64,000 nucleotides of DNA from Puccinia triticina. Taxonomy: Eukaryota > Basidiomycota > Pucciniomycetes > Pucciniales > Pucciniaceae. Shown piece after piece: positions 1 through 10,321 of this stretch (position 1 is the stretch's first letter; each line of letters begins with the position of its first letter). The stretch spans positions 806,001-870,000 of the forward strand of contig NC_070566.1 in assembly GCF_026914185.1 (NCBI RefSeq), given 5' to 3'. The translations under genes and the position numbers were made by a program. Under the pieces are notes generated by a model. It saw nothing but the letters and a program-made list of their open reading frames with translations, searched no databases and was not told where the DNA came from.

Positions 1-176
1 TATACGGTTCATTGAACAAACTCATCTTGAGCATCCACTCCTATCACCTTATTAAAACTTGCCAAGCGGAGCTTGGTGGGTCTTGTAGCTGGTAGTATAG
101 AAGGGCAGAGCTTGCAACTCCTTCATCCCCTTCTCCATTCAGCAAAAGGGTTTCACAACCTCTTTTGAGTCTTACA
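1..176 (-). mobile_element. LTR fragment (retrotransposon), truncated by window start
   Basis: About 54-176 matches, in inverted orientation, the first ~120 bp of the solo LTR at 4890-5929, including the terminal TGTAAGACTC (here read as GAGTCTTACA at 167-176). The match stops exactly at the LTR boundary. The LTR sits directly against the hAT-type repeat that follows, so it appears to have inserted into that repeat. No internal gag or pol sequence is visible. Confidence 0.6.
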
Positions 177-446
177 CCGCAAGGACCAGGTAGGTGTCAT
201 GGTTTGCCTGTACAATCATCAGGAGCCCAAATGTCATTGCCTTATGTTCACACCTGGTTAAGTGCGTTATTGCGGTAACCAAGGGCAAAAAAAGTTACTA
301 TACCTGTATTTTTTGTTCCAGAGAAAAACCACAGAATACTATACGGGCCAATACTAGTATAGTTATTAGTATAGGTTGGTACAACCAGACCTATACAATA
401 ACAGAAAGGCCCGGTTATAGTAGACTATAGTATAGGCCCATTGTTG
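177..446. mobile_element. hAT-like element, right-end fragment
   Basis: This stretch is closely similar over its whole length to 51000-51281, the right half of the hAT-like element at 50241-51281. It ends with the same terminus, GGCCCATTGTTG. The left half is cut off by the LTR insertion and the window edge. Short open frames here are not convincing proteins, and the same frames are disrupted in the other copy. Confidence 0.6.
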
Positions 447-741
447 ATACCTTGGGGAGTAAGCAACCGGAGCACGCCTGTAAATAAGCTACTTTTGGGG
501 TGGTGTGATGGGCCCGCCACTCTCTTTGAGGTTTCAAATCTTCACGCCACCTTTCTTGGCGTCGAAAATGTGCACTCCATTCATGAATGGTGTGATCCTC
601 AGATGATTGCCTCTTGATAGCGCCCCAAGTCGCTTTATAGCAACATTAAAACCGCTAAAATAGCGCGAGAAACACTGCTATAGAAGCGGCAACGTAACCG
701 CTAAAATAGTGTTTTTTGCCGCTACTTTAGCAAACAGTACA
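447..741. other. Intervening sequence with CGCTA/TAGCG-rich subterminal zone
   Basis: No gene seen. From about 610 to 740 the sequence contains many short CGCTA and TAGCG words in both orientations. A similar AGCG/CGCT-rich zone lies outside the partner inverted repeat at 9898-10076, so the true ends of the flanking element probably lie within these zones. Confidence 0.4.
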
Positions 742-898
742 GAAGCTCACTGGGGACACAAATTGCACCAAATCACGCCAATTGCGCAACCACCTCCAAA
801 CAAAAAACTCAGCTCCTGTCCCCAAGGGGCCGAGTTCGCAACATTCCTGCATGCCACCACCTACAGCACATGTATTGATTCATGTGTAGCGTATTGAT
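742..898 (+). repeat. Left inverted repeat of composite element
   Basis: Left arm of the inverted pair described for 742-9897. It reads GAAGCTCACTGGGGACACAA and continues through an ATTGCGCAACCACCTCC block. Every block is found in reverse complement at 9750-9897, with scattered substitutions that suggest an old insertion. Confidence 0.75.
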
Positions 899-904
899 AT
901 GGTG

Positions 905-1130
905 TATCAATCCCGTCTGGGCACTTGGCCCAGTCCCGCTGGGCACTTGGCCACGCGAGCTTGGGAGTGTGCACAGCGGGCTGGATTGGGCGGGTTCCGC
1001 AGGGCCCGAATCTTGGCACAGAGCCAAGCCCCGGGTGAGCCTACACAACCGCTTGGCCGATTTGGTTTCAAGCTCCTCAAGCCACCCATCACCCATTCGG
1101 TACGCAACACCACAACACAACGCACCTATG
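905..1130. repeat. Subterminal degenerate repeats (GGGCACTTGGCCCAGCGGG type)
   Basis: Degenerate ~20 bp units of the form GGGCACTTGG/CCCAGCGGG/CCACGCGAGCTTGGG recur here. They recur again at about 2715-2905, on the other side of the transposase gene. Such repeats flanking a transposase could be subterminal binding sites; that is inference. Open frames across them are accidental. Confidence 0.5.
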
Positions 1131-1251
1131 TTGGTATGTACGGTTTTTTATCCTCTTGTATGGTTTTGACTACCTTTTCTGGAATTTTAACACTTTGTTT
1201 TTCCCTGTTGACCGTCATTTCTGTTTGATTTTTTGACCAGGAACCAACGAT

Positions 1252-2521
1252 GGATCCTGTCATGTCGGCGGAGGATCTGCAGATCCAAGCAAACAAACAG
1301 GAGGAGGACTCACTCATGAAGCGGCTCCAGGAGCTCCGTCAGCAAACATCTCAGCACACGGCAGTCAAAAAAGGAAAAGAATCGGACCTACCAAAATGAT
1401 CGACTCCAACACACCTCCCGCAAGCCAAACGGCATCATCAAGCCCAAGGTTCGTCAACTCATTCGCAAAAAAGTTTCAAGCGGACAAATGAAAATTGCTC
1501 AGGCTACAAGAGCCTTCAAAGTTTCGCGCCGAGCTGTCCAGCGGATCGTCAGGGAGGATCCGAACAACTTCAAAACCTTCAAAAAGCGACCCTCCAAGTT
1601 CACAGACAACATGAAGACCGACCTCCTCATTCAACTTGAGGAACAATCTACTGTCACACTCCCTGAGCTTGTCCAATACCTCAAGGACACTTTTGATGTC
1701 AAGGTCAGCACCCAGGCTGTTAGTGACCTGATCCATGATATGTATATATCATGGAAGCAGGTCACTAACATCCCAGCTGCATGGAATAAGCCTGAGCTTC
1801 TCGAGCAGCGAGCCAACTTCGTCAACTGGCGTGGTCTTGATCTCGGATGTAAGCAGGTTTTTGTTGATGAAGCTGGCTTTGACCTTCACTCAGGCCAATC
1901 ACATGGCTATGCCCCATCTGGTGTGTCTTTATTTTCTTTCTCTGTTTTCTTGAATTGAAAATAATGTAGTTATGTTTATTTTGGTTGGCTTAAGGTCAAC
2001 CCGCTGTCTTGAGCCTTGTTCCCAAGGTCAAGCAGGTCACTTTGATAGGGGCGCTCTCGGAGACAGGTTTCGAGTATCACAAGCTCCGCAACGCCGATGG
2101 TAGGATGGCCAAAGGGGTTGGGGCAGATGACTTCTGCCTCTTCCTTGGCAGTCTTGCTTCCAGGCTGCCAAAAGGCAGTGTTGTCATCATGGACAACGCC
2201 TCAATCCACGGGGGTGATCGGTTTCAAGAGGTCCGAACCTCAATCAAGGAGTCGAAGGACATCAACATCAAGTTCCTCCCCCCCTACTCGCCATTTTTGA
2301 ATCCAATCGAATACTCGTTCCATTCAATCAAGTCGTGGGTTTGATCAAAGGAGCCGCCCAATCAACAGGCGATGGTTGAAGAAATCAACCGAGGGATTGA
2401 AACAACAATCACCCCGGAAAAATCACTCAATTTCTTCAATCATTGTCGGCGACTCTATTGCCCTTGCTTAGAATATCAACAGATTACTGGGGCTATATTA
2501 TCGCCCCCGCCTCACGAGTAA
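1252..2521 (+). pseudogene. Tc1/mariner-type DDE transposase, one frameshift and one nonsense codon
   Basis: This would cut and paste the surrounding element. The ATG at 1252 opens a lysine/glutamine-rich N-terminus. The frame is lost in an A-rich run near 1365-1390 and resumes at about 1388 with a helix-turn-helix region (residues such as TRAFKVSRRAVQRIV). An intron with GT at about 1921 and AG at about 1994 joins in frame. The catalytic triad is readable: VDEAGF near 1865, VIMDNASIH near 2184, and LPPYSPFLNPIE near 2275. Translation stops at TGA 2342-2344, but the same frame continues with transposase-like sequence to TAA at 2519-2521. Changing only that TGA back to CGA (Arg) would restore the C-terminus. 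Family assignment is firm; activity is unlikely. Confidence 0.85.
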
Positions 2522-2689
2522 TTTTTTTCTTTTTTCTCTCACAACAACAACAAAAAAAACTAAAAACCACAAAAAAAAGAGAAAAAAAATCATGTAATGA
2601 ATGTAGAAACAGTCAGAAATATAATATCCTACCCCCCCTCCTTCTTGTGAGTTGTTTGTGAGTTATTTACCGGAGTGATGCACCCCTTT

Positions 2690-2905
2690 GAGCTATCGGG
2701 TGCATCACTCGGTGTGCCTGGCACATATTCTTGGGCACCGGCCCAGCGGGACTTGTCCCCTGACTCCCCAAACTTGGCTATGTGCCAAGCGGAACTTGTG
2801 TCTAGGCCACGCGCGCTTGGGACTCGGCCCAGCGGGCTTTGGCCTGGGCACGCGAACTTGTTGATTTACACACGGAACTTGGGCAAGTGCCCAAACGGGC
2901 TTGAT
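2690..2905. repeat. Subterminal degenerate repeats, right-hand block
   Basis: Units such as CCCAGCGGGACTTG, GGCCACGCGCGCTTGGG and GGGCAAGTGCCC resemble those at 905-1130. A short inverted pair GGTGCATCAC near 2698 and GTGATGCACC near 2676 is also present. Confidence 0.45.
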
Positions 2906-2929
2906 GCACCATACATGTGTATTGCCAAC

Positions 2930-3036
2930 TCAATATGTAGGTATTGCTAAGTCAATATGTATGTATTGCTAACTTGATCTGTATGTATTGCTAACTTGAT
3001 ATGTATGTATTGCTAACTTGATACATATGTATTGCC
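2930..3036. repeat. 22-bp tandem repeat (ATGTATGTATTGCTAACTTGAT)
   Basis: About four to five copies of a 22-bp unit containing TATGTATTGCTAACTTGAT. The related ATACATATGTAT satellite resumes immediately beyond the CACTA-like element (8836 onwards), so that element interrupted a single satellite tract. Confidence 0.7.
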
Positions 3037-3099
3037 ACTGTCATACACACCAGGGGGGGAATGGTCGCACTCTCCAGAGAGTGCCAGACTGTAATTTGG

Positions 3100-4250
3100 T
3101 TGTTGGAGTTGTCTGATGTCAGTCCAATTCCAGTACTGATTTCAACTCCAACTAATGCTTATCTCATGCTCAAGTCATCCTGAGGTATGCAGGAAAATTT
3201 TGCTGAATTTATTTGTATGCCAGTCGGAACTCATGAGTGACTCCTGATCCTGATGTGAGTTTTACCCTCAGTCCATCATAATTGTATTTGCAGGAGGTCT
3301 GATCAATTTCAATGGGACCATAGATGAGCCTGTGGCCAAGTAAGCCATAAACATGTTACAAGGCCATCCCTCTTCCCAAATTAAATCAAATTCCAATCTA
3401 CTTTTCTTCAGTTCCTGATGTTTTTGAGGGATTGTGGTGTTGAAGTGATTCCAAGCCAAGCTCCAGCAAGACTATCACTCTCTGATACCCACATGATTAT
3501 ATTTATCATATGATTATTCACTTTGTATTGTGTGCCATGCAATTCTTTGGAAATAACTCAAACTAAGTGCTCTTCAACTTTTACCCAAAATAATAGCCAA
3601 GTCCCATTATTGGCATATGGAAAACGGTCTGGAAGAAACACTACTCAGTTTGCTATCTTGTACTCACATTTTCTCAGAACCAAATTTGTACTGTTGTTGT
3701 TATTACTGATTGGGCCTTCCTCATTCAGGCCAATTGTGGATGTTGCAAGCACCTGCCAGATTTGAGTTTATGGGAAACCTAATTCTTGCAACAGAGAACT
3801 TCTGTCAATTATTGTGAAGTAAAAAAAAAAAACTTACTTTTTGTTGACCAAAAAACAGCCTAATATTGTGTAAGTTGAAATTTTGGCCAGATGCGCTCCC
3901 TGTTACAACTCCAAGGTCATGAGGGAGGCAAAGGTGGGCATGAAACCAGATGTAAAAGTTTTGAGATTGAATTGTGAATTGCCCCTGTGAAGGGATTCCT
4001 TTCAGGCAGGCCAGTCACCCTTTTTTGAAGGGTGGGGGTGTGGGTGTGCCCCCAGAAAGGAGTGTGCCTTGATCAATGCTCAAAAATAAGGGTCAACCTG
4101 CGCCCTTGTCCACCGCAATGTTCGGCCAAACCTCACGGTGGACCAGATGAAAGCTGCCCCAACCTTCAGAGGGTAGAAATTAGAAGTAAGCAGTAGGGCA
4201 ACAAGGATGTATAGCCTCATCACCCAACTTGCCATCAAACTCCTTCAACA
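3100..4250. other. Unique interior of element A, no gene seen
   Basis: AT-rich sequence with short open frames only (the longest, 3523-3765, is 80 codons and unremarkable). The first ~150 bp, with repeated GTTGGAGTT/CCAATTCCAG words, resembles the subterminal zones of the smaller CACTA-like elements. Poly-A and G-rich tracts occur near 3820 and 4025. Confidence 0.5.
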
Positions 4251-4254
4251 GCTG

Positions 4255-4885
4255 GGTTGCACCGGCCATTGAAGTGAGTGTGTCTCCTCAATGGCTGGTG
4301 CAATCCTGCCATTGAAAGGAGTACACACTCCCTTCAATAGTTCAGTTGTACCAGCCATTGAAGGGGGTGCATAATCCCTTTGATGGCCGGTACAAGAAAG
4401 CCATCAATGGGAGTGTGAACTCCTCTTGATGGCCGGTACAACTTGGCCGTCAAAGGGAGACTCCCTTCAATGGCCGAGTTGTGCCAATCATCCAAGGCAG
4501 TGTGTACTCCCTTAGATGGTTGGTCTAACCCCGCCATCAGAGGGAGTACACATCCCCTTTGATGTTTGGTACAACTTGGCCATCAAAGGGACTTTGTACT
4601 CCTTTTGATGGCCGGGTTAGACCAATCATCGAAGGGGGTGTACTCCCTTTGATAGCCAAGTCGTACCGGACATTGAAGCGAGTACACATTTTCCTCGATG
4701 GCCGGTACCATCCGGCCGTTGGAGGGAGGCTCCCTTCAATGGCCAAGATGTGCCGGTCATTGAAGGGAGTGTGTACTCCCTTCAATGGCCGGTACTACTC
4801 AGCCATCAAAGGGAGTCTGAACTCCTTGCAATGGATGGTACAACTTGGCCATCAGAGGCAGACTCCCTTTGACGGCCGGGCTGTA
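4255..4885. repeat. Palindromic satellite 1, first block
   Basis: Tandem units of roughly 55-60 bp. Each is an inverted repeat (CATTGAAGGGAGT ... ACTCCCTTCAATG) followed by a CCGGTACAACTTGG spacer. The cleanest unit has perfect 13-bp arms at 4758-4770 and 4775-4787 around a 4-nt loop. About ten degenerate units are visible. The apparent open frames on both strands are by-products of the repeat. Confidence 0.8.
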
Positions 4886-4889
4886 CCGG

Positions 4890-5929
4890 TGTAAGACTCT
4901 AAAAGGTGTCGTGAGACCCTTTTGCTGAATGGCAAAAGGTATGGATGAGGTGCAAGCTCTGCCTTTCTGTATATCAGAAAACAAGACCACCAAGGTAAGC
5001 TTGGCAATTTATTTTGTGATAGGATATGTTTGAAGATGAGATATATAAGAGGATTGTTGTCAATGTCTGAGGTTGATGGAGTTACTGATGTATGAGATAG
5101 GTGATGGTAACTTGATGTCTCGAGTGGGGCTTGAACCTAGGTCCTTGCTGGGGGTATATAAGTTCAGAAAGTGAGGAGTGATGAGGATGAGAGGGAGCTA
5201 AGCTCAACCAGGAGTGGAACCGGGGACTGGTTACTGGTGAAAGGTGTGTGACTGAGTGGTGATATAAATTTCAAATAGAGTGTGAAATGTATGTGAAACT
5301 GAGTGGTGATATGAACTGATAACTGTGAGATGGATAGATAATATAATGAGTGGTGATAAGTGAGTAGGGAATATATACTGCTGGATGGCATGGAGAGGGA
5401 ACAACTGGCAGGCAGAGGCCTCCTTATATAGACAATGATGAGGGAATTTAGCTCCAGGGGAACAGCTTTGAGGGAATTTGGCTGGTGAGAAAGTACCACT
5501 GAGGGAATTTAGCTAGTCTATCTACAATGCGTCCCTTTGATATGCAAACAAGATCATATATATTCATACAAGGATTTTCCAAGACCATAGGTATGCAAAT
5601 GGGAAACAAACATATGCAAGGGAAAATGGGAGATGAGGACTGATAAAAGGAAGGAAGAAAATTAATTCATGTGCCGTATGCATTATGCCAAGTATGGTAA
5701 CCAAGAGTTGAGTCTGTGTGTGAACCCGCTCAGACTGGTGCGTGAAAGGGATGATTTGTGTATCTTCTGATCTGGTAGAGATATGAGGGTGGTTTCAGTG
5801 GGTGACTAGGGGTTATTTTGGTCCTAGATTCCATTTCTTCTGTCCATTTGGCTGTATCTTGAGGCGTTTTGTGAGTACACATAAAAGTTTTAAATTTTTC
5901 CTCCTACAAACACAGGAATAATGACCACA
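4890..5929 (+). mobile_element. Solo LTR (1.04 kb) inside satellite 1
   Basis: Starts TGTAAGACTC and ends GACCACA. It is flanked by the duplicated CCGG of the satellite (4886-4889 and 5930-5933, extendable to ACCGG), and satellite 1 continues uninterrupted on both sides. A TATA-like CTTATATAGAC occurs at about 5430. No gag or pol is present, so this is a recombined solo LTR. Its first ~120 bp recurs inverted at 54-176. Confidence 0.65.
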
Positions 5930-6265
5930 CCGGCCATTGAAGAGAGTACACACCCTGTGCAATGGCTGGTGCAACTTGGCCATTGAAGCCCTCTGATGGC
6001 TGAGTTCCACCAGCCATTGAACATAGTGTTTACTCCGCTCAATGGCCGGTACAGCCCGGCCGTTGGAGGGAGTCTGCCTCTGATGGCCGAGCCATACCAG
6101 CCATCACAAGGAGTTCAGACTCCCTTTGATGGCTGAGTAGTGGCCACCAATAAAAATACATACACAATTCCTTCAATGGTAGCCACAATATGGCCATTGA
6201 AGGGAGTCAGAATTCCTCGCGATTTCTGGTACAACTCAGCCATCAGAGGCAGGCTCCCTTCAACA
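5930..6265. repeat. Palindromic satellite 1, second block
   Basis: Same GCCATTGAAGGGAGT...ACTCCCTTTGATGGC unit as 4255-4885, resuming after the solo LTR. An isolated further unit is at about 7243-7275. Confidence 0.75.
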
Positions 6266-7390
6266 GTGTGAGCCTGAGTCTCTATAGTGACAGCAGGACA
6301 CAAGAAATGGGGGGGCAATAGTTGGATTTCTTGGGATAAAGAAATTACAACTATAATAGAAAAAGAGAAAGAGAGAGAGAAACCAAGCAGGATAAGAAGG
6401 AAGAGAAGTACTAGGTTATTCTAGTGGGAATGCACGTCCACTGGCAATGCTACTCTTCAGAAGAGTGCTGCTAATCTGTGCAAGAAGTGCTATAGCTTCC
6501 TCTCAGGAGGGTATCTGGATTAGATAAGTCTTAATCCAGCCACAGTTTTTTAGACTTCTCTCTGGACAGTCAAGGTTCTTAAGGGGAAACCTGAGGGACA
6601 GCCCTGAACCTAGATTTTGAGGCAAAGGCCTGATGATAAGAAGGGACAGCCCTGTGATCAAGATGGAGGCAAAGGCCTATAGATATGGAGGGACAGCCCT
6701 GTGATCAAGGAGAAAGCAAAGCAAGAAGAAAAGGCAGATCCAGCAAGACACAGAGTTGTACCTCTGAGATAAACAAGGTTCAGTGAAAGAGGTTACTTAC
6801 TGTCAATATCCTAGGCACCTGTGACGGTAGGTATACTGGGAGTATAGTAGGCTCTTTGGTGGTGATCCTGGAGTTATCTGGGTGGTGGTTCTGGTGTGCT
6901 GAAGTCTGTGGATCCGCCTCAGGCAAGGGGGATCCTGACTACGAAAATTTTCACAGTTTGCTTATGTAATTTACATATGTACATGTGGTTTGGCGCGCCT
7001 AGTAGCGCTGACACGTCACAACTGCGCAAGGGCGCTACAACTCAGTAACTCAGGGAAGGAGTATAGTTACAATGAATTGGTAAGTAGTAACTAGGGTTAA
7101 AATTGCATGAGGAAACAGAATATGAAGTCAAAACAGGGATATCTCTTAAGATGAAAAAGATATAAAGTAATTTATATGTAACAAAGGTAGAACAGGCAGC
7201 TTTTAGGTCAGCTGTGATGACTCTAAGGCTGACAAACAGCCAGGCTGTACCAGTCATTGAAGGGAGTCTCCCTGAGATGAACGATTTGCACCTGTGACAT
7301 AGGTGTGCAATGTCACAAGGGTTCGTGCTTGACAAGTCCACCCTCAGGTTTGCCCAAACCTGAGGGTGGACATGGGCAACAACATTCCTT
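6266..7390. other. Interior of element A, no gene seen
   Basis: Contains a GA-rich tract near 6355-6385 and three imperfect repeats of GGGACAGCCCTGTGATCAAG with GGCAAAGGCCT (about 6590-6720). The open frames of about 130 codons near 7042-7428 and 7305-7760 run into satellite and show no recognisable domain. Confidence 0.45.
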
Positions 7391-7870
7391 GCTGAGCTGG
7401 ATATATACAAATATATCCAGTTTACCAAGAGGACTCCTCCCAGCGAGCTGGATACATCAGTACCCAGCTTGCTGGGAGGACCCCTCTCGGCAAGCTGTAT
7501 ATATAAGTATCCAGCTCTCCAGGAGCAGTCCTCTTAGCAAGCTGGGTATATATATATATATCTCCAGCTCAGCAATGGAGGTCTCCAGCTTACCAGGAGG
7601 ACCTCACTCACCAAGATGGATACATATTTATCCAGCTCACTGGGGTGATTCATCTTGGAAAGCTGGATTCATATGTATCCAGCTCACTGGGAGGAGTCAA
7701 CCCAGCGGTAGACTGGTATGTCAGCTTGCCAAGAGGCATCCTTCCGGCCTGCTTGGCTGAGAGGGCCTGTTAGGAGCAGTCCCTTGTCTTGGTGAGCTTA
7801 TCCAGCTTGGCAAGGGAGGTCCTCCTGGTGAGCTGGTCACATATCAGCTCCCTGAGTGGACTCAACTCTT
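7391..7870. repeat. Palindromic satellite 2 (CTGGATAYAT...ATRTATCCAG)
   Basis: Tandem units of about 60 bp around CTGGATACATA/TATCCAGCTC separated by CCAGGAGGACTCCTC-like spacers. The best unit has perfect 10-bp arms at 7397-7406 and 7411-7420 with a 4-nt loop. Roughly eight units are seen. Confidence 0.75.
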
Positions 7871-7879
7871 TGATGGAAG

Positions 7880-8210
7880 GCATTCCTCTGATCAACAAGG
7901 TGTAAACAAATCCAACAGGAGGGATTGATTCCTCCAGTCAGAGGTGTGTAAACCTCCTCAAACACAGTGCTTCCTCTGGTGGAAGAGTTATACATAAATC
8001 CAACAGGGGGGATTGATTCCTGTGGTCAGAGGCATATACACCTTGACTGCAGGTATTCCTCTGGTCAAAGAGGTATGTCTGCTTGACCAGAGGGAGGTCA
8101 AAGAGATGTACACAGCTCTTCAACAGGAATACCTCCGGCAGAGGGGGGTATGCCTCCTCAGCCAGGGGGATACCTCCAGTCAAAGAGGCAGTGCAGCTCT
8201 TTGACATGAG
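7880..8210. repeat. Palindromic satellite 3 (CCTCTGGTCAGAGG)
   Basis: Degenerate tandem units built on CCTCTGGTCARAGG and GAGGTATGTCTGCTTGACCAGAGG. Part of this array (7971-8096) is repeated without a mismatch at 10077-10202. Confidence 0.7.
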
Positions 8211-8835
8211 GAATCCCTACAATTGAGGACTGTTATTGGAGGCATTTACCCAGTCAGAGATGTGCAATTGTTGGAATTTCTCCAGCCAGAGCCTCAGAGG
8301 TCAATTTGAATTGCAGCACAGCAGTTGTGCTGTTGTATTATGTGTAATCCAACTGTAAAGATGTGGTACAAACAAGACAACCTGCGGGTCACAGATGTAT
8401 GGTGAGTACTTGTACCAAATACTTGCCTGTTGTTCAGTCCAATATCCTGGCACCTGCACCTGCACCCGGCACCGTAGATGAGTACTTGTTGTAAGGCTGA
8501 AAGTAATACCCTACGAGTGCTGTGTACTTGCCAAGGAGTACTTTGTGCAATCCCTATGAATAAGCATGTACTGCACTGCTGCAACAGATGGCATGTTTGA
8601 TGGTTACAGAAGAAAATATGCCTGGAAGTATCTCAATTGCCACAGCCCCGTGTTGTGTTTTTAACTCACCAGATTATACAAGCATGACTAGAGCAGAGAT
8701 TGATATCAGTTGAACATGACATCAAGCTATCACATGAAAGAGTTAAAACTGAGGCACAGCTCACATCTGGCAGCCTTCCTGAAAGAAGTTACCATCTGGC
8801 ACTCTCTGGAGAGTGCAACCATTTCCCCCCTGGTG

Positions 8836-9748
8836 ACATGTGTATCGCTACATCAATGCATATGTATCACTACTTTGATACAAATGTATTGCTACTTCTT
8901 TACCAATGTGGGGTTACCTCAATAAATGGGTATTGCTACATCAATACATAGATAGTTAGCAATAAAAACAGCTGCACTGCAGCATCATCTCTAACCTGTA
9001 TTGAGTGACAAGACACATGTATCGTATGACGATACACATGCATTAACACCCGTGCGGTCCGGGTGTGCGAAAACATTGGACACCGCAATAACCCTCTCTG
9101 ATCAAATACTATCATTGGTCTAGAGGGCACCCGGTTGTGCTGACCTCTCGTACCAATACACGTGACGTGGATCAAGATGGCTGCAGGAGATGATTTATTG
9201 CAGGGTCCGGTGTGCTTGGGTACCCAGACCGATGCATGGGTGTTGATACATACATGTGTATTGTCATGCAATGCATGTGTATCTTCATCATGACGCAATA
9301 CATGTGTATCGTCCCGTGACACATGTGTATTGTCACTCAATAGATACACATGTATTGAAGTAGCAAGACATATGTATCAAGGTGGTGTTTCATGTGTGTT
9401 GTGGTGGCAATACACCTGGATTGATATGGAGATACATGTGTATGGATTTGACAATACATAACTGGTAGCAAGTTAGCAATATACATGTAGTGATATGGCA
9501 ATACATATGTATTGAGATGATGATACATATGTATCGAGTTGACAATACATATGTATCAAGATGGTGATATGTATGTATCGAGATGACAATACATATGTAT
9601 CGACTTAGTGATACATGCAAATTGAGTTGACAATACATGTGTATTGAGTTGACGATACATACGTATCGCGTTGACAATACATGCGTATCGATTTGACGAT
9701 ACACACGTATCACGTTGACGATACACATGTATTGATACACTACACATG
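8836..9748. repeat. ATACATATGTAT-type minisatellite
   Basis: A long tract of ~33-36 bp units with the palindrome ATACATATGTAT (or ATACATGTGTAT) alternating with linkers such as CGAGTTGACA. It is densest at 9200-9740. Several open frames on the minus strand, composed of repeated MYCHLDTYVL-like words, arise from the repeat and are not genes. About 9050-9230 is a less repetitive stretch. Confidence 0.8.
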
Positions 9749-9749
9749 A

Positions 9750-9897
9750 ATCGATACGCTACACATGAATCAATACATGTGCTGTGGTGGTGGCGTGCAC
9801 GGATGTCGGCCCCTCGGGGACGGGAGCGGAGTTTTTTGTTCGGAGGTGGTTGCGCAATTGGCGTGATTTGGCGCGATTTGTGTCCCCTGTGAGCTTC
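9750..9897 (-). repeat. Right inverted repeat of composite element
   Basis: Reverse-complement partner of 742-898. The outer flank (9898-10076) is rich in AGCG/CGCT words, including GCGAAAGCGAAGCG. Confidence 0.75.
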
Positions 9898-10076
9898 CGT
9901 ACGAACAGCGTAGCGACTTGCCGCTAATTCAGCGACAAGCGACGCGGAAAGCCGCTACGAGCCGCTGAGAATAGCTCGCTAAAAAAATAAATAAAAAAAT
10001 GCTTGGCGAAAGCGAAGCGCCCAGCCCGCTATCAAAAGCGCAGCGAAGCGGAGGCCAAAAGCGCTACGCTTTCGCT

Positions 10077-10202
10077 TTCCTCTGGTGGAAGAGTTATACA
10101 TAAATCCAACAGGGGGGATTGATTCCTGTGGTCAGAGGCATATACACCTTGACTGCAGGTATTCCTCTGGTCAAAGAGGTATGTCTGCTTGACCAGAGGG
10201 AG
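10077..10202 (+). repeat. 126-bp perfect copy of satellite 3 segment 7971-8096
   Basis: Base-by-base reading shows the same 126 bases, without a mismatch, at 7971-8096, in the same orientation. Similarity ends abruptly on both sides. The piece has been copied out of element A to a site beyond the composite element. Confidence 0.9.
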
Positions 10203-10288
10203 TGATGTTCAAGTTGTCTCCACATAACCGGCTTTTAGTTTTATCAAAATTTCAAGTGATGTATGAAAGAATAATCCGAGACCTGATG
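10203..10288 (+). repeat. 86-bp dispersed repeat, inverted copy at 35941-36026
   Basis: Starts directly at the end of the 126-bp copy and matches 35941-36026 as an exact reverse complement by eye (core AAGTTGTCTCCACATAACCG). Function unknown. Confidence 0.85.
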
Positions 10289-10321
10289 TAATCCGTATTG
10301 AATTGAGTGTGAAAGATTGAC

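Larger units (their letters stand above)
3048..8835. mobile_element. CACTA-like non-autonomous element A (5.8 kb, TSD ACA)
   Basis: The element begins CACCAGGGGGGAA and ends TTCCCCCCTGGTG, with inverted repeats of ~45 bp that contain a hairpin of the form CACTCTCCAGAGAGTG. The 3-bp target duplication ACA lies at 3045-3047 and 8836-8838. CAC-starting termini with 3-bp duplications are typical of the CACTA/EnSpm superfamily. No transposase is visible. The interior is three families of hairpin-forming tandem repeats plus a solo LTR. Smaller relatives with the same termini lie at 49311, 54415 and 58134. Confidence 0.8.
742..9897. mobile_element. Composite DNA transposon bounded by inverted repeats
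   Basis: 742-898 and 9750-9897 are inverted copies of one another (roughly 90% alike by eye, ~150 bp). They begin GAAGCTCAC and run through a shared GGGGACACAAAT block to a shared block containing CATGTGTAGCGTAT. Between them lie a degenerate Tc1/mariner-type transposase (1252-2521), subterminal repeats, short tandem satellites, and a complete CACTA-like element (3048-8835) that has inserted into the satellite. Removing that insertion leaves a ~3.4 kb element with one transposase gene. The exact outer ends and target duplication could not be fixed. The alternative is two independent inverted copies of a repeat. Confidence 0.6.

Noticed and set aside
4255..4885. Regularly spaced repeats resembling a CRISPR array
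   Set aside because: Eukaryotic context, degenerate palindromic units and no unique spacers; it is satellite DNA.
5100..5230. T-loop-like words (GGTTCAAGCCCC, GGTTCCACTCC on minus) suggesting tRNA or a tRNA-derived SINE
   Set aside because: No acceptor stem, D-arm or anticodon stem could be drawn around them; they lie within the solo LTR.
9337..9747. Histidine/tyrosine-rich minus-strand ORFs
   Set aside because: Products of the ATACATATGTAT minisatellite.
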